A stretch of 64,000 bases of DNA from Faecalibacterium sp. I4-1-79 (lineage in GTDB: Bacteria; Bacillota; Clostridia; Oscillospirales; Ruminococcaceae), in contig NZ_CP094467.1 of the NCBI RefSeq assembly GCF_023347235.1, positions 1 through 64,000 on the forward strand. The letters run 5' to 3'. The notes below the pieces were generated by a model. That model had not been told where the DNA came from. It worked only from the letters and a program-made list of their open reading frames with translations, and did not search any database. This document shows positions 35,896-44,703 of this stretch, in pieces; positions within the stretch are counted from its first letter, which is position 1; each line of letters opens with the position of its first letter. The position numbers and the translations under genes are program-made.

Positions 35896-36360
35896 CCGAG
35901 GGATGTTCTCTTTTGACACCAAAAGAGAACCAGAAAAGTGCCAGCGATTTCGACGCGCTGGAGCCACGAAAAAGGGGCTGCTCGCCCCTTTTAACCCCAA
36001 AGCGGAGGGCTACACCGAAAAAAACTGAAGATTCACGCCTGTTCGGCGTGAAGATCTTTTAACCGTTTTTTCCGGCTCCGCCGATTTGCAGCCCCCTCAG
36101 GCGCTGCGCGACAGCTCCCCCCGGGGGAGCGGGCACGCCCGCAAGCTTTGCACTTTAGACGGAAACTGTGCCGCCATGCCAAAGGCTCCCTCCCAGAGGG
36201 AGCTGGCAAAACCGTCAGGTTTTGACTGAGGGAGTTCGTTCCCAACCCACCCGTGAAAATGGGGTTCAGGAAAGTCCGCAGACTTTCCTGAACCCCGAAA
36301 TTATAAATAATTTTTCCGCTGAAGATGGCTAGAGCGAAGCGGAAGCCATTTAAAATCGTT
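35896..36360. repeat. Composite repeat: hairpin module, module B and module A copy e
   Basis: GTTCTCTTTT / AAAAGAGAAC at 35905-35930 repeats the hairpin at 21779. Stems AAAAGGGGC/GCCCCTTTT (about 35971-35992) and TTCACGCC/GGCGTGAA (about 36032-36051) follow. A module B copy lies at 36091-36236. Module A copy e, on the minus strand, spans 36246-36360 with stem ATGGCT/AGCCAT and second hairpin GGGGTTCAGGAAAGTC / GACTTTCCTGAACCCC. No coding sequence is evident. Confidence 0.7.
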
Positions 36361-36482
36361 TTTTCTCCGCAAACGCGCCGCCAGCAGCGCTATTGTGGGC
36401 ACTTTCGATGATTCTAACAAAAAATCGCCGCAAAAATTGGATGGTAATTCTAAAAGGATTCCAACACAAAACTGTAAAACTG

Positions 36483-36540
36483 TGCTATAATCATAAATAC
36501 AGACAAGATGCAAAAGGGGGCAGTCTGCCCCTTTTGCATT
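36483..36540 (+). promoter_or_regulatory. galM promoter and leader hairpin
   Basis: An extended -10 TGC-TATAAT (36483-36491) precedes a leader with a 15-bp hairpin at 36509-36540 (TGCAAAAGGGGGCAG and its near-complement). No T tract follows, so it is not a classical terminator. Confidence 0.55.
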
Positions 36541-36570
36541 TCCGAAAAAAGCTTTAGGAGGCGAGGCCCA

Positions 36571-37644
36571 ATGGCACAGATCCGTTCCAAGCCCTTCGGT
36601 GTGACCAAAGAGGGCGCTAATGTTACCGAGTACATCCTCTCGAACCCCGGCGGTATGTCCGTCAGCGTGCTGGATTACGGCTGCGTGATCAAAAATATCA
36701 TCGTCCCGGCCAAAAACGGCCCGGTGGATGTGGTGCTGGGTCACGACACCATGGCAGATTACGAGAACGACTTCACCTCGTCCGGCAGCACCTGCTGCGG
36801 TGCTTTTGTGGGGCGCTACGCCAACCGCATCGAGAACGCCGTCTTTACCTTGGGCGGCAAGACCTACCAGCTGGAAAAAAACTGCGGCGAGCATCATCTG
36901 CACGGCTGTTTTTCCCGGAAAATCTATGAGGTGAAGTACTTCGGCGATACCCTGCTGATGGAGGCCGAAAGCCCCGACGGCGAGGACGGCTTTCCCGGTA
37001 CGTTGAAGATCGCGGTGCGCTACACCCTTACCGATGACAACACCTTCCGCATGGACTACCGTGTGTCCTCGGACGCTGACACGATCGTAAACCTGACCAA
37101 CCACAGCTACTTCAATCTGGATGGCGGCGGCGATGTGCTGAACCAGAAGCTGCGCATCTACGCCTCCCGCTATCTGGAGGGCAACAATACCACCTGCCCC
37201 ACCGGCAACATCCTGCCCGTGGCAAACACCCCCATGGACTTTACCGCCGGTAAGCTCATCGGCAAGGAAATCGACACCGGCTTCCCCCAGACCACCATGG
37301 TGGGCGGCGGCTACGACCACTGCTATGTCATCGACCGCGCACGCGGCTCCAGCCAGAGCATCTGCGCATGGGCCACCAGTGATAAGACCGGCATCAGCAT
37401 GAAGCTGTACACCACCCAGCCGGGCATCCAGCTGTACACCGGCAACTTTTTGCAGGACTGCCCCGCCCCGGGCAAGGGCGGCGAGCCGCTGCGCAAGTAC
37501 GGCGGCTTTGCCTTGGAGACCCAGCACTATCCGTGCAGCCCCTCTCACCCGGAGTTCCCCTCCACGGTGCTGCGGGCAGGAAAGGTGTTCCGCGCCACCA
37601 CCACCCTGCGGTTCTTCACCGGCAAGCAGTGCGGAAAACTTTAA
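36571..37644 (+). CDS. galM: Aldose 1-epimerase (mutarotase)
   Basis: Interconverts alpha and beta anomers of galactose and glucose. The 357 residues contain the family motifs FVGRYANRIENA near 78, HHLHGC near 108, TNHSYFNLDG near 178 (catalytic His) and the C-terminal ALETQHYPCSPSHPEFPS with the catalytic Glu. The ATG at 36571 follows AGGAGGCGAG; a longer frame starts inside the leader hairpin. galE lies 2.7 kb away on the opposite strand, so galactose use is probably a capability of this organism. Confidence 0.95.
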   Translation: MAQIRSKPFGVTKEGANVTEYILSNPGGMSVSVLDYGCVIKNIIVPAKNGPVDVVLGHDTMADYENDFTSSGSTCCGAFVGRYANRIENAVFTLGGKTYQLEKNCGEHHLHGCFSRKIYEVKYFGDTLLMEAESPDGEDGFPGTLKIAVRYTLTDDNTFRMDYRVSSDADTIVNLTNHSYFNLDGGGDVLNQKLRIYASRYLEGNNTTCPTGNILPVANTPMDFTAGKLIGKEIDTGFPQTTMVGGGYDHCYVIDRARGSSQSICAWATSDKTGISMKLYTTQPGIQLYTGNFLQDCPAPGKGGEPLRKYGGFALETQHYPCSPSHPEFPSTVLRAGKVFRATTTLRFFTGKQCGKL

Positions 37645-37657
37645 AGAAAGATAGATC

Positions 37658-37697
37658 ACGCAAAAAACGTCTGCTCCGGCAGACGTTTTTTTGCGTG
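37658..37697 (+). terminator. Terminator of galM
   Basis: ACGCAAAAAACGTCTGC-TCCG-GCAGACGTTTTTTTGCG. Confidence 0.85.
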
Positions 37698-37754
37698 ATT
37701 CGTTTTGTTTATGGCGAGGACACTTTTGCCTCCACGAGTTCTCCAGTGAAAAAG

Positions 37755-37795
37755 GGTCCTGAAAAGCCTGCGGCTTTTCAGGACCCAAAAATCGA
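37755..37795 (-). terminator. Terminator of feoAB
   Basis: On the minus strand GGGTCCTGAAAAGCC and its complement enclose a short loop, followed by TTTTT. Confidence 0.75.
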
Positions 37796-37804
37796 ACCAG
37801 TATT

Positions 37805-40147
37805 TCAGAACACCGCCACGGCGACCAGACGCACCAGCAGGGCGCACAGCCATGCCACGGCGCACTGATTCACCACCATGATCGCAGCCCACTTGCCGCC
37901 AAGCTCCCGCTTGACCGAGGCTACCGCCGCGATGCAGGGGGTGTACAGCAGGCAGAACACCAGCAGCGGTGCGGCCTGTGCCGGGGTGAGGGCTGCGGTC
38001 AGGGCAGCCGTAGAGCCGAAGAGGACCAGCAGCGAGGACACCACGCTCTCCTTTGCCATAAAGCCGGAGATGAGGGCGGTGGAGATACGCCAGTCCGCAA
38101 AGCCCAGCGGGGCGAACAGCGGGGCGATATCGCCCGCGATGCGTGCCAGAATGCTGGTCTGCGGGTCAACGGTCAACGACAGGCGCAGGTCAAAGTTCTG
38201 CAAGAACCAGATGATGATGGTGGCACCAAAGATGACCGTAAAAGCTCTCTGCAAAAAGTCCCGCGCCTTTTCCCACAGCAGCTGCGCCACGTTTTTCAGG
38301 CCGGGCAGGCGGTAGTTGGGCAGCTCCATGACAAAGGGCACGGCTTCGCCCTTGAACACGGTGCTCTTGAGCAGCAGCGCCGCCAGCACGCCCACCAAGA
38401 TGCCGGTGAAGTACAGCAGCACCATCACAAGCCCTGCGTACTTGGGGAAGAACGCCACCGCAAACAGGCTGTAAATAGGCAGCTTTGCGGAGCAGCTCAT
38501 GAACGGGGTGAGCAGGATGGTCATTTTGCGGTCGCGCTCCGAGGGCAGGGTGCGGCTTGCCATCACGCCGGGCACGGTGCAGCCAAAGCCGATGAGCATG
38601 GGCACGATGCTGCGGCCGGACAGGCCGATGCGGCGCAGCAGCTTATCCATCACAAAGGCGACACGCGCCATGTAGCCGGTATCCTCCAGCATGGAGAGGA
38701 AGAAGAACAGCACCACGATGATGGGCAGAAAGCTCAGCACGCTGCCCACGCCGGTAAAGATGCCGTCGATGACCAACGAGTGCACCGCCGCGTTGACATT
38801 CCAGTTGGTCAGGGCGGTATCCACAACGCCGGTCAGGGCGTCGATGCCCATTTCCATGAGGTTCTGGAAGAACAGGCCGATGACATTGAAGGTAAGGAAG
38901 AACACCAGACCCATAATGGCGATAAACGCCGGGATGGCGGTGTATTTGCCGGTGAGGAACTTGTCGATGCGGTTGGAGCGCAGCTGCTCCTTGCTTTCGT
39001 GGGGCTTTACCACCGTCTGCGCCACCAGCTCCTGAATAAAGGAGAAGCGCATATCCGCAATGGCGGCGGCGCGGTCCAGCCCGCGCTCCTGCTCCATCTG
39101 CACGATGATATGCTCGATCATCTCTTTTTCGTTGGGGTCCAGTTTCAAGGCTTCCTCAATGCGGGGGTCGCCCTCCACCAGCTTGGTGGCGGCGAAACGC
39201 ACCGGGATGCCCGCCGCCTTGGCGTGATCCTCGATGAGGTGCAGAATGCCGTGGATGCAGCGGTGCACCGCGCCGCCGTGGTCATCCTCGCTGCAAAAAT
39301 CCATCCGCCCGGGGCGTTCCTGATACTTTGCCACATGGACGGCGTGGTCTACCAGCTCGTCCACGCCCTCGTTCTTAGCGGCGGAGATGGGGATGACCGG
39401 GATGCCCAGCATCGCCTCCATCTTGTTGATGCGTACCGTGCCGCCGTTGCCGCGCATTTCGTCCATCATGTTCAGCGCCAGCACCATGGGGATATCCAGC
39501 TCCATCAGCTGCATGGTCAGGTAGAGGTTGCGCTCAATGTTGGTGGCATCCACGATGTTGATGATGCCGGTGGGCTTTTCGCCGATGATGAACTGCCGGG
39601 TAACGATCTCCTCGCTGGAATAGGGGGACATGGAATAGATGCCCGGCAGGTCGGTGACCTCGGTCTCCGGGTGCCCCTTGATGGCGCCGCTCTTGCGGTC
39701 CACCGTCACACCCGGAAAGTTGCCCACGTGCTGGTTGGAGCCGGTGAGCTGGTTGAACAGGGTGGTCTTGCCGCAGTTCTGGTTGCCCGCCAGCGCAAAG
39801 GTCAGGGTCTTATCCTCCGGCAGGGGATGCTCCCCCTCCTTGGTGTGGTACTTGCCGCCCTCGCCAAGACCCGGATGCTCCACCATCTTTTCCGCCACCG
39901 GGGCGTGCACCGCCGGGGTCTTTTCGGTGGGGGTCACGGTGATCTGTGCCGCGTCGTCCAGACGCAGGGTCAGCTCATAGCCGTGGATGCGCAGCTCCAT
40001 GGGGTCGCCCATGGGTGCCAGCTTTACCAGCGTGACCTCCGCCCCGGGGATCAGACCCATATCCAGAAAATGCTGCCGCAGTGCTCCTGCACCGCCCACG
40101 GCATCCACAATGGCGCTTTTGCCGATCTGTAACTCTTTTAACGTCAT
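37805..40147 (-). CDS. feoB: Ferrous iron transporter, FeoA-FeoB fusion
   Basis: Imports Fe2+ across the cytoplasmic membrane. The 780 residues begin with a FeoA SH3-like domain (about 1-75; GGAGALRQHFLDMGLIPGAEV). A histidine-containing linker and the FeoB G domain follow: P-loop GNQNCGKTT near 120, NFPGVTVD, DLPGIYSM, NMMD. After the helical GDI domain comes the membrane part with two gate repeats (RIGLSGRSIVPMLIGFGC... and LGFADWRISTALISGFMAKE). Fusion of FeoA to FeoB is known in several Clostridia. A strong promoter with iron-regulator-like repeats lies upstream. Confidence 0.95.
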   Translation of the reverse strand: MTLKELQIGKSAIVDAVGGAGALRQHFLDMGLIPGAEVTLVKLAPMGDPMELRIHGYELTLRLDDAAQITVTPTEKTPAVHAPVAEKMVEHPGLGEGGKYHTKEGEHPLPEDKTLTFALAGNQNCGKTTLFNQLTGSNQHVGNFPGVTVDRKSGAIKGHPETEVTDLPGIYSMSPYSSEEIVTRQFIIGEKPTGIINIVDATNIERNLYLTMQLMELDIPMVLALNMMDEMRGNGGTVRINKMEAMLGIPVIPISAAKNEGVDELVDHAVHVAKYQERPGRMDFCSEDDHGGAVHRCIHGILHLIEDHAKAAGIPVRFAATKLVEGDPRIEEALKLDPNEKEMIEHIIVQMEQERGLDRAAAIADMRFSFIQELVAQTVVKPHESKEQLRSNRIDKFLTGKYTAIPAFIAIMGLVFFLTFNVIGLFFQNLMEMGIDALTGVVDTALTNWNVNAAVHSLVIDGIFTGVGSVLSFLPIIVVLFFFLSMLEDTGYMARVAFVMDKLLRRIGLSGRSIVPMLIGFGCTVPGVMASRTLPSERDRKMTILLTPFMSCSAKLPIYSLFAVAFFPKYAGLVMVLLYFTGILVGVLAALLLKSTVFKGEAVPFVMELPNYRLPGLKNVAQLLWEKARDFLQRAFTVIFGATIIIWFLQNFDLRLSLTVDPQTSILARIAGDIAPLFAPLGFADWRISTALISGFMAKESVVSSLLVLFGSTAALTAALTPAQAAPLLVFCLLYTPCIAAVASVKRELGGKWAAIMVVNQCAVAWLCALLVRLVAVAVF

Positions 40148-40174
40148 ATCTGTTTGCCCTCTTTATATGTGCCA

Positions 40175-40234
40175 TTCTTATGTGTTAGTCTGTGTTAACA
40201 AATGTAGTATAGGCTAACTGGCAGCGGATGTCAA
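40175..40234 (-). promoter_or_regulatory. feoAB promoter with DtxR-like repeats
   Basis: Minus strand TTGACA (40229-40234), 17 bp, TATACT (40206-40211). Overlapping and following it are TTAGCCTATACTA and GTTAACACAGACTAAC, imperfect inverted repeats with TTA...TAA half sites of the kind bound by DtxR/IdeR iron repressors. Promoter strength is clear; the regulator is an inference. Confidence 0.6.
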
Positions 40235-40254
40235 TAGAGAATATAGACACAAAA

Positions 40255-40303
40255 AAAGCACCGCATCTTCTCAGGCGAGAAAATGCGGTGCTCCGTTTTT
40301 TAC
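40255..40303. terminator. Terminator of galE
   Basis: AGCACCGCAT / ATGCGGTGCT stem with an inner TTCTC/GAGAA stem, with A7 on one side and T6 on the other. On the minus strand it follows galE. Confidence 0.75.
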
Positions 40304-40306
40304 AAG

Positions 40307-41332
40307 TTACTTCACGGTATGGTAGCCATCGGGGTTGTTCTTCTGCCAGTTCCAGCTGTCAGCGCACATTTCCTCGATGCCGTACTCGGCCACCCAGCCC
40401 AGCTCGTTCTTGGCCTTGGTGGGGTCGGCGTAGCACTCGGCGATATCACCGGGGCGGCGGGGATCGATGACGTAGGGGATCTCCTTGCCGCAGGCCTTGG
40501 AGAAGGCATGAATGACATCCAGCACGCTGTAACCCTTGCCGGTGCCCAGATTGCAGATGAAGAGGCCGCAGCCGGTTTCCAGCTTGCGGATGGCGCACAC
40601 ATGGCCCCGGGCCAGATCCACAACATGGATGTAGTCACGCACACCGGTGCCGTCCGGGGTGGGGTAGTCGTTGCCAAAGACGTGCACCTTTTCCAGCTTG
40701 CCCACAGCCACCTTGGCAATGTAGGGCATCAGGTTATTGGGGATGCCGTTGGGGTCCTCGCCGATCAGGCCGCTCTTGTGGGCACCGATGGGGTTGAAGT
40801 AGCGCAGCAGCGCCACGTTCAGGCTGGGGTCAGCCTTGCAGACGTCCTGCAGAATGCGCTCGGTAAAGGCCTTGGTGGTGCCATAGGGGTTGGTGGTAGC
40901 GCCCACGGGGAAGTCCTCGGTGATGGGCACACTGGCGGGGTCGCCGTAGACGGTAGCGGAGGAGCTGAACACGAAGTTGTGGCAGTCGTGATGGCGCATC
41001 ACGTCCAGAATGACCAGCGTGCAGTTGAGGTTATTGTAGTAGTACTCGATGGGCTTGGACACGCTCTCGCCCACAGCCTTGTAGGCTGCAAACTGGATGA
41101 CAGCGGTGATGTCCGGGCACTCGGAGAAGATCTTTTCCACGTCCTCACGGCGGGTCATGTCTGCCTTGTAGAAGCGGAAATCCTTGCCGGTGATCTGCTT
41201 GACCCGGTCCAGAACCACAGGAGAAGCGTTATAATAATTATCTGCCACCACGATATCGTAGCCAGCGTTCAACAGTTCGATGCAGGTGTGGCTGCCGATG
41301 TAGCCGGCACCGCCGGAAACCAAAATTGCCAT
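40307..41332 (-). CDS. galE: UDP-glucose 4-epimerase
   Basis: Interconverts UDP-galactose and UDP-glucose (Leloir pathway; also supplies UDP-Gal for cell-surface glycans). A 341-residue short-chain dehydrogenase fold with NAD-binding GGAGYIGSHT at the N-terminus and SSSATVYG near 125. The catalytic YGTTK sits near 150, and RDYIHVVDLARGH near 215. The promoter is not obvious. It forms a single-gene unit facing feoAB. Confidence 0.97.
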   Translation of the reverse strand: MAILVSGGAGYIGSHTCIELLNAGYDIVVADNYYNASPVVLDRVKQITGKDFRFYKADMTRREDVEKIFSECPDITAVIQFAAYKAVGESVSKPIEYYYNNLNCTLVILDVMRHHDCHNFVFSSSATVYGDPASVPITEDFPVGATTNPYGTTKAFTERILQDVCKADPSLNVALLRYFNPIGAHKSGLIGEDPNGIPNNLMPYIAKVAVGKLEKVHVFGNDYPTPDGTGVRDYIHVVDLARGHVCAIRKLETGCGLFICNLGTGKGYSVLDVIHAFSKACGKEIPYVIDPRRPGDIAECYADPTKAKNELGWVAEYGIEEMCADSWNWQKNNPDGYHTVK

Positions 41333-41599
41333 AGCCGAGTACCTCTCTCACATAGTATTATCACTTTTATCTCTTTGCGCCGGGCGCTGCCCGGTCTGCT
41401 TAAAGCATACCGCTTTTTGCCGCCGACTGCAAGGGGCGCTTTCTTTATTCAGATATATTTTTGTTGCAGCTTTTTCCCGTGCACGTTTGATTAACAGAGA
41501 TTTTTTGCACTTTTCACATGGAGAGAATGCGCCGTTTGTGCAAAACATAGAAATAGCACGGCTGCTTGCCTTGCACAACAGCACGGATTCTTTTTTCTC
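41333..41599. other. Intergenic stretch between galE and marR
   Basis: AT-richer than its surroundings, with no gene and no repeat module that I recognise. It should contain the galE promoter, read leftward, but no clear hexamers were found. Confidence 0.4.
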
Positions 41600-41628
41600 T
41601 TGACATCTCCCCTTATCTGTACTATAAT
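41600..41628 (+). promoter_or_regulatory. Consensus promoter of marR-tauE
   Basis: Perfect TTGACA, 17 bp, perfect TATAAT, the only fully consensus promoter seen in the chromosomal part. Confidence 0.9.
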
Positions 41629-41673
41629 GCTTCAAAAATGAACTATTCATAAAAAGACAAAAAGGAGCGCCGC

Positions 41674-42108
41674 ATGAATCCTACCATAGAGATCAGTTTC
41701 AAGACCGCACAGGCGTACAGCGCCATGTGCAAGCCGCTGTGTCAGGAACTAAAGCTGCCCCAGACCGCCTTTGACATCCTGATGTTTCTGGCAAACAACC
41801 CGGACTGCACCACCGCCCGGGATATCGTGGAGATCCGCAAGATCAAGGCGAACCTTGTGTCGGTGAACGTGGATCGCTTGGTGCAGGAGGGGTATCTGGA
41901 GCGCCGCGCCGTGGCGGGCGACCGCCGCAAGACCCAGCTGCTGTGCACCGAAAAGGCGCAGCCGGTCATCGCACGGGGGCGCGAGGTGCAGGAGCGCTTT
42001 TTTGCCCGCCTGCTGGACAACACGGACGCTCCCACCCGGGAGGCGTTTTTCCACACCATGGAGGTCATCGGGAAAAATCTGGACGAGATCTTAAAGGAGA
42101 ATGGATAA
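41674..42108 (+). CDS. MarR-family transcriptional regulator
   Basis: A 144-residue winged-helix protein. The recognition region is ARDIVEIRKIKANLVSVNVD (about residues 47-66), followed by the wing LERRAVAGDRRKTQLLCTEK with the conserved DRR. Terminal helices provide dimerisation. It probably controls itself and the following transporter, with which it is co-transcribed. The ligand is unknown. Confidence 0.9.
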   Translation: MNPTIEISFKTAQAYSAMCKPLCQELKLPQTAFDILMFLANNPDCTTARDIVEIRKIKANLVSVNVDRLVQEGYLERRAVAGDRRKTQLLCTEKAQPVIARGREVQERFFARLLDNTDAPTREAFFHTMEVIGKNLDEILKENG

Positions 42109-42109
42109 A

Positions 42110-42886
42110 ATGCACTTGCTGTTTACGGTGCTTGTCACCTTTTTTGCCGGTATGGGTGCCGGCCTTGGCACCGGCTTTGCCGGTATGAGCGCGGCGGCGG
42201 TCATCAGCCCCATGCTCATCACCTTCCTGCACATGGACCCCTACATGGCGGTGGGCATTGCCCTTTCCTCGGATGTGCTGGCCAGCGCAGTGTCTGCCTA
42301 TACCTACCATAAAAACAAGAATCTGGACATCAAAAACGGCCTGATCATGATGGCAAGCGTGCTTACCTTTACGGTGGTGGGCAGCTGGGTGGCCAGCAAG
42401 GTGCCCTCCGCCACCATGGGCGGCTTCTCGGTGTTCATGACCTTTTTGCTGGGCGTCAAGTTCATTCTGCGCCCGGTCATGACCACCAAGGAAGCCATGC
42501 AGGGGGTCAGCGCAAAAAAGCGTGCGGTGCAGTCGGTGGTGTGCGGTGTGCTCATCGGCTTCATCTGCGGCTTTATCGGCGCAGGCGGCGGCATGATGAT
42601 GCTGCTCATCCTCACCAGTGTGCTGGGCTACGAACTGAAAACTGCCGTGGGCACCAGCGTGTTCATCATGACCTTTACCGCCCTGACCGGTGCGGTGTCC
42701 CACTTTATGATCGGCGGCACGCCCGACTGGCTGGTATGGGTGCTGTGTGTGGTGTTCACCCTGCTGTGGGCGCGCATTGCCGCCGTGTTTGCCAACAAGG
42801 CCGCCCCCAAGACCCTGAACCGCGCCACCGGCGTCGTGCTGGTGGTGCTGGGCGTGGTCATTATGGGGTTCAACCTCTTGACCTGA
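42110..42886 (+). CDS. TauE/SafE-family membrane exporter
   Basis: A 258-residue protein with about eight membrane segments and the two repeat motifs of the TauE/SafE family, GAGLGTGFAGMSAAAVISP in the first half and GFIGAGGGMMMLLIL in the second. Members move sulfite, sulfoacetate or other small organosulfur anions; substrate not assignable. The ATG at 42110 is favoured (GGAG about 10 bases upstream); an ATG at 42101 lies directly on the ribosome site. It follows marR with no gap. Confidence 0.87.
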   Translation: MHLLFTVLVTFFAGMGAGLGTGFAGMSAAAVISPMLITFLHMDPYMAVGIALSSDVLASAVSAYTYHKNKNLDIKNGLIMMASVLTFTVVGSWVASKVPSATMGGFSVFMTFLLGVKFILRPVMTTKEAMQGVSAKKRAVQSVVCGVLIGFICGFIGAGGGMMMLLILTSVLGYELKTAVGTSVFIMTFTALTGAVSHFMIGGTPDWLVWVLCVVFTLLWARIAAVFANKAAPKTLNRATGVVLVVLGVVIMGFNLLT

Positions 42887-42889
42887 AAA

Positions 42890-43137
42890 ACGATTTAAAT
42901 GCGCGTCGCGCTGCTCTGCGCATCAATAGAGGAAAAAACAATTTTAAATTTGAGAACCGGGAAAATCTGCGGATTTTCCCGGTTCATTTTTCACAGAAGG
43001 GAATGCAGTTCTCCTTTACGGCCTTTCCCGTGAAAATGCAATGCCGGGCGGTCCGCAGACCGCCCGGCATTGCTCTATTAAAAATAATAATTCCGCTGTG
43101 TATGCGCAGAGCAAAGCGGAGCGCATTCCAAACCGTC
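42890..43137. repeat. Inverted pair of module A repeats (copies f and g)
   Basis: Copy f (42890-43003, plus strand) and copy g (43024-43137, minus strand) face each other across about 20 bp. Both have first stems ATGCGC/GCGCAT. Their second hairpins differ: GAACCGGGAAAATC-TGCG-GATTTTCCCGGTTC in f, and AATGCCGGGCGGTC with complement in g. Together they form a 248-bp element with ends of about 60 bp that are imperfect inverted repeats. Confidence 0.75.
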
Positions 43138-43142
43138 GGCGC

Positions 43143-44447
43143 TTACTTGCTCTCTACCTTTTCCTCGATGGTGGAGTGGTCGATGACCCAGTCGGCAGCC
43201 TTGCGGATGCCCTCGTTGCGGCGCAGAGCAGCGATATCGGTGCCCGCCTTGATCTCTTCCACCGTCTTTTTAGTCTTTTCAGCGCGCTCAGCCAGCTGCT
43301 TGTCGATCTCCTCATCGGTGGGCAGCAGGTTCTCCTGCTGTGCGATCTGCAGCAGTGCCATGCGGGCGCGGGTGTTCTTTTCTGCGGCGGCACGCACCTT
43401 GGCAGTAAAGCTCTCGCGGGTCTCATGGATCTGGCTCAGGTAGGTGGTCAGGCTCATGCGCTGCATCTGCAGCTGCTGCTGGATGACCTGCATCTGCTGC
43501 TGGTAGGCGTTTTCCACCAGAATGCTGGGGATCTCGCCCTCTGCGGCATCCGCCAGCTGACCAAGGATCATGTCCTTGGCGTGGTTCAGCGCACCGCCGT
43601 GGCGACCGTCGAACAGCTGCTGCTTCACGAAAGCGCGGTACTCTTCCATGGTCTCCTTGCCCATCTTCTTGGCAAAGTCGCTGTTCAGGGCGGGCAGCTG
43701 ACGCACGCACACGTCATGCAGCTTGATCTTGAACACGACAGGCTTGCCGGCCAGCTCCTTGTTGGGGTAGTTTTTGGGGAAGGTGACGTTGATCTCGAAC
43801 TCGTCCCCTGCCTTGTGGCCCAGAATGCCGTCCTCGAAACCGGGGATCATGCGGCCGCTGCCCAGCTGCACCGACTGGTCCTTTGCCGTGCCGCCCTTAA
43901 AGGCCACACCGTCCAGAAGACCTTCAAAGTCCATGTGCACCACATTGCCCTTTACAGCGGGGCCCTTGTGGGGCACCAGCTCTGCGGCATAGTTGCGGCG
44001 GCGCTCCAGCACCGTGTCGATCTCCTTGTCGGTCACCTCCGGGGTGACGCACTGGGAGGTAAAGCCGGTGGTCTTGGTCAGTGTCAGCTCGGGCTGCAGT
44101 GCCACGGTGGCGGTAGCCACAAAGCCCTCGTCCTTCTTCACGCTTACCAGATCGTAGCTGGGATCATCTACCGGCGCAAAGCCGTGTTCCTTCAAAGCAG
44201 CCTCGTACAAAGCAGGCACATCCTGATCCATCAGGTCGTTGATGGCATCGTACCAGAAGGTGTGCTCGCCGCGGTCAGCCTCGATCTGTGCGCGGTCGGC
44301 CTCGCCCTTCTGGAAGCCCTTGATGGTGTAAGTGGCGCGGGTGCGCTCATAGACCGCATTGGAGGCGGCCTCCAGTTCCTCAGCCGTAGCGCTGAAGGTC
44401 ATTTTGCAGACACTCTTTTCAGGAGTTTCCACGCTTACCAGTTTCAT
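43143..44447 (-). CDS. tig: Trigger factor
   Basis: Ribosome-bound chaperone with peptidyl-prolyl isomerase activity. The 434 residues comprise the ribosome-binding domain (about 1-120), an FKBP-type domain (about 150-245; GNVVHMDFEGLLDGVAFKGG and GSGRMIPGFEDGILG) and the helical substrate-binding arms. The common ribosome-docking motif GFRK reads GFQK here. The ATG at 44447 was chosen for the GGAGGG site; the frame runs 58 codons further but across the promoter. clpP/clpX, its usual neighbours in Firmicutes, are absent. Confidence 0.94.
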   Translation of the reverse strand: MKLVSVETPEKSVCKMTFSATAEELEAASNAVYERTRATYTIKGFQKGEADRAQIEADRGEHTFWYDAINDLMDQDVPALYEAALKEHGFAPVDDPSYDLVSVKKDEGFVATATVALQPELTLTKTTGFTSQCVTPEVTDKEIDTVLERRRNYAAELVPHKGPAVKGNVVHMDFEGLLDGVAFKGGTAKDQSVQLGSGRMIPGFEDGILGHKAGDEFEINVTFPKNYPNKELAGKPVVFKIKLHDVCVRQLPALNSDFAKKMGKETMEEYRAFVKQQLFDGRHGGALNHAKDMILGQLADAAEGEIPSILVENAYQQQMQVIQQQLQMQRMSLTTYLSQIHETRESFTAKVRAAAEKNTRARMALLQIAQQENLLPTDEEIDKQLAERAEKTKKTVEEIKAGTDIAALRRNEGIRKAADWVIDHSTIEEKVESK

Positions 44448-44547
44448 AGGATCTACCCTCCGTGTTGTTCCCTTGGCGGCGGGGCGGCGCTGCCAAGGCA
44501 GCAGCCGGAACGCCATTTTGGGGACATTTTCAAACATTAATAAAGTT

Positions 44548-44580
44548 ATTATAGCACAAGTGCAGCAAAAGCGGTATAAT
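44548..44580. promoter_or_regulatory. Divergent promoters of tig and sdaAB
   Basis: The minus strand has an extended -10 TGC-TATAAT (44548-44553 on the plus coordinates); the plus strand has TATAAT at 44575-44580. The -35 hexamers are weak and overlap. Confidence 0.5.
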
Positions 44581-44703
44581 AAACTTGATAAAAATGTGCC
44601 GTTTTGGCAATTTTTGTCCATTCAAACAGGAAAAAAGCGCGTTTTGCGGCAGCAGCTGCCGCGCAAAAGTGGGAAAACCCTCAGGAAAGGAAGGCTGTCC
44701 CCT

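Noticed and set aside
31759-36000. A 1413-codon minus-strand frame opposite the RND transporter
   Set aside because: Histidine- and glutamine-rich antisense artefact of a GC-rich gene; the plus strand gives a complete RND protein with its own promoter and terminator.
12489-43137. A CRISPR array suggested by the many repeated palindromes
   Set aside because: Repeats are hundreds to thousands of bases apart, in both orientations and in intergenic gaps, with no regular spacers and no cas genes.
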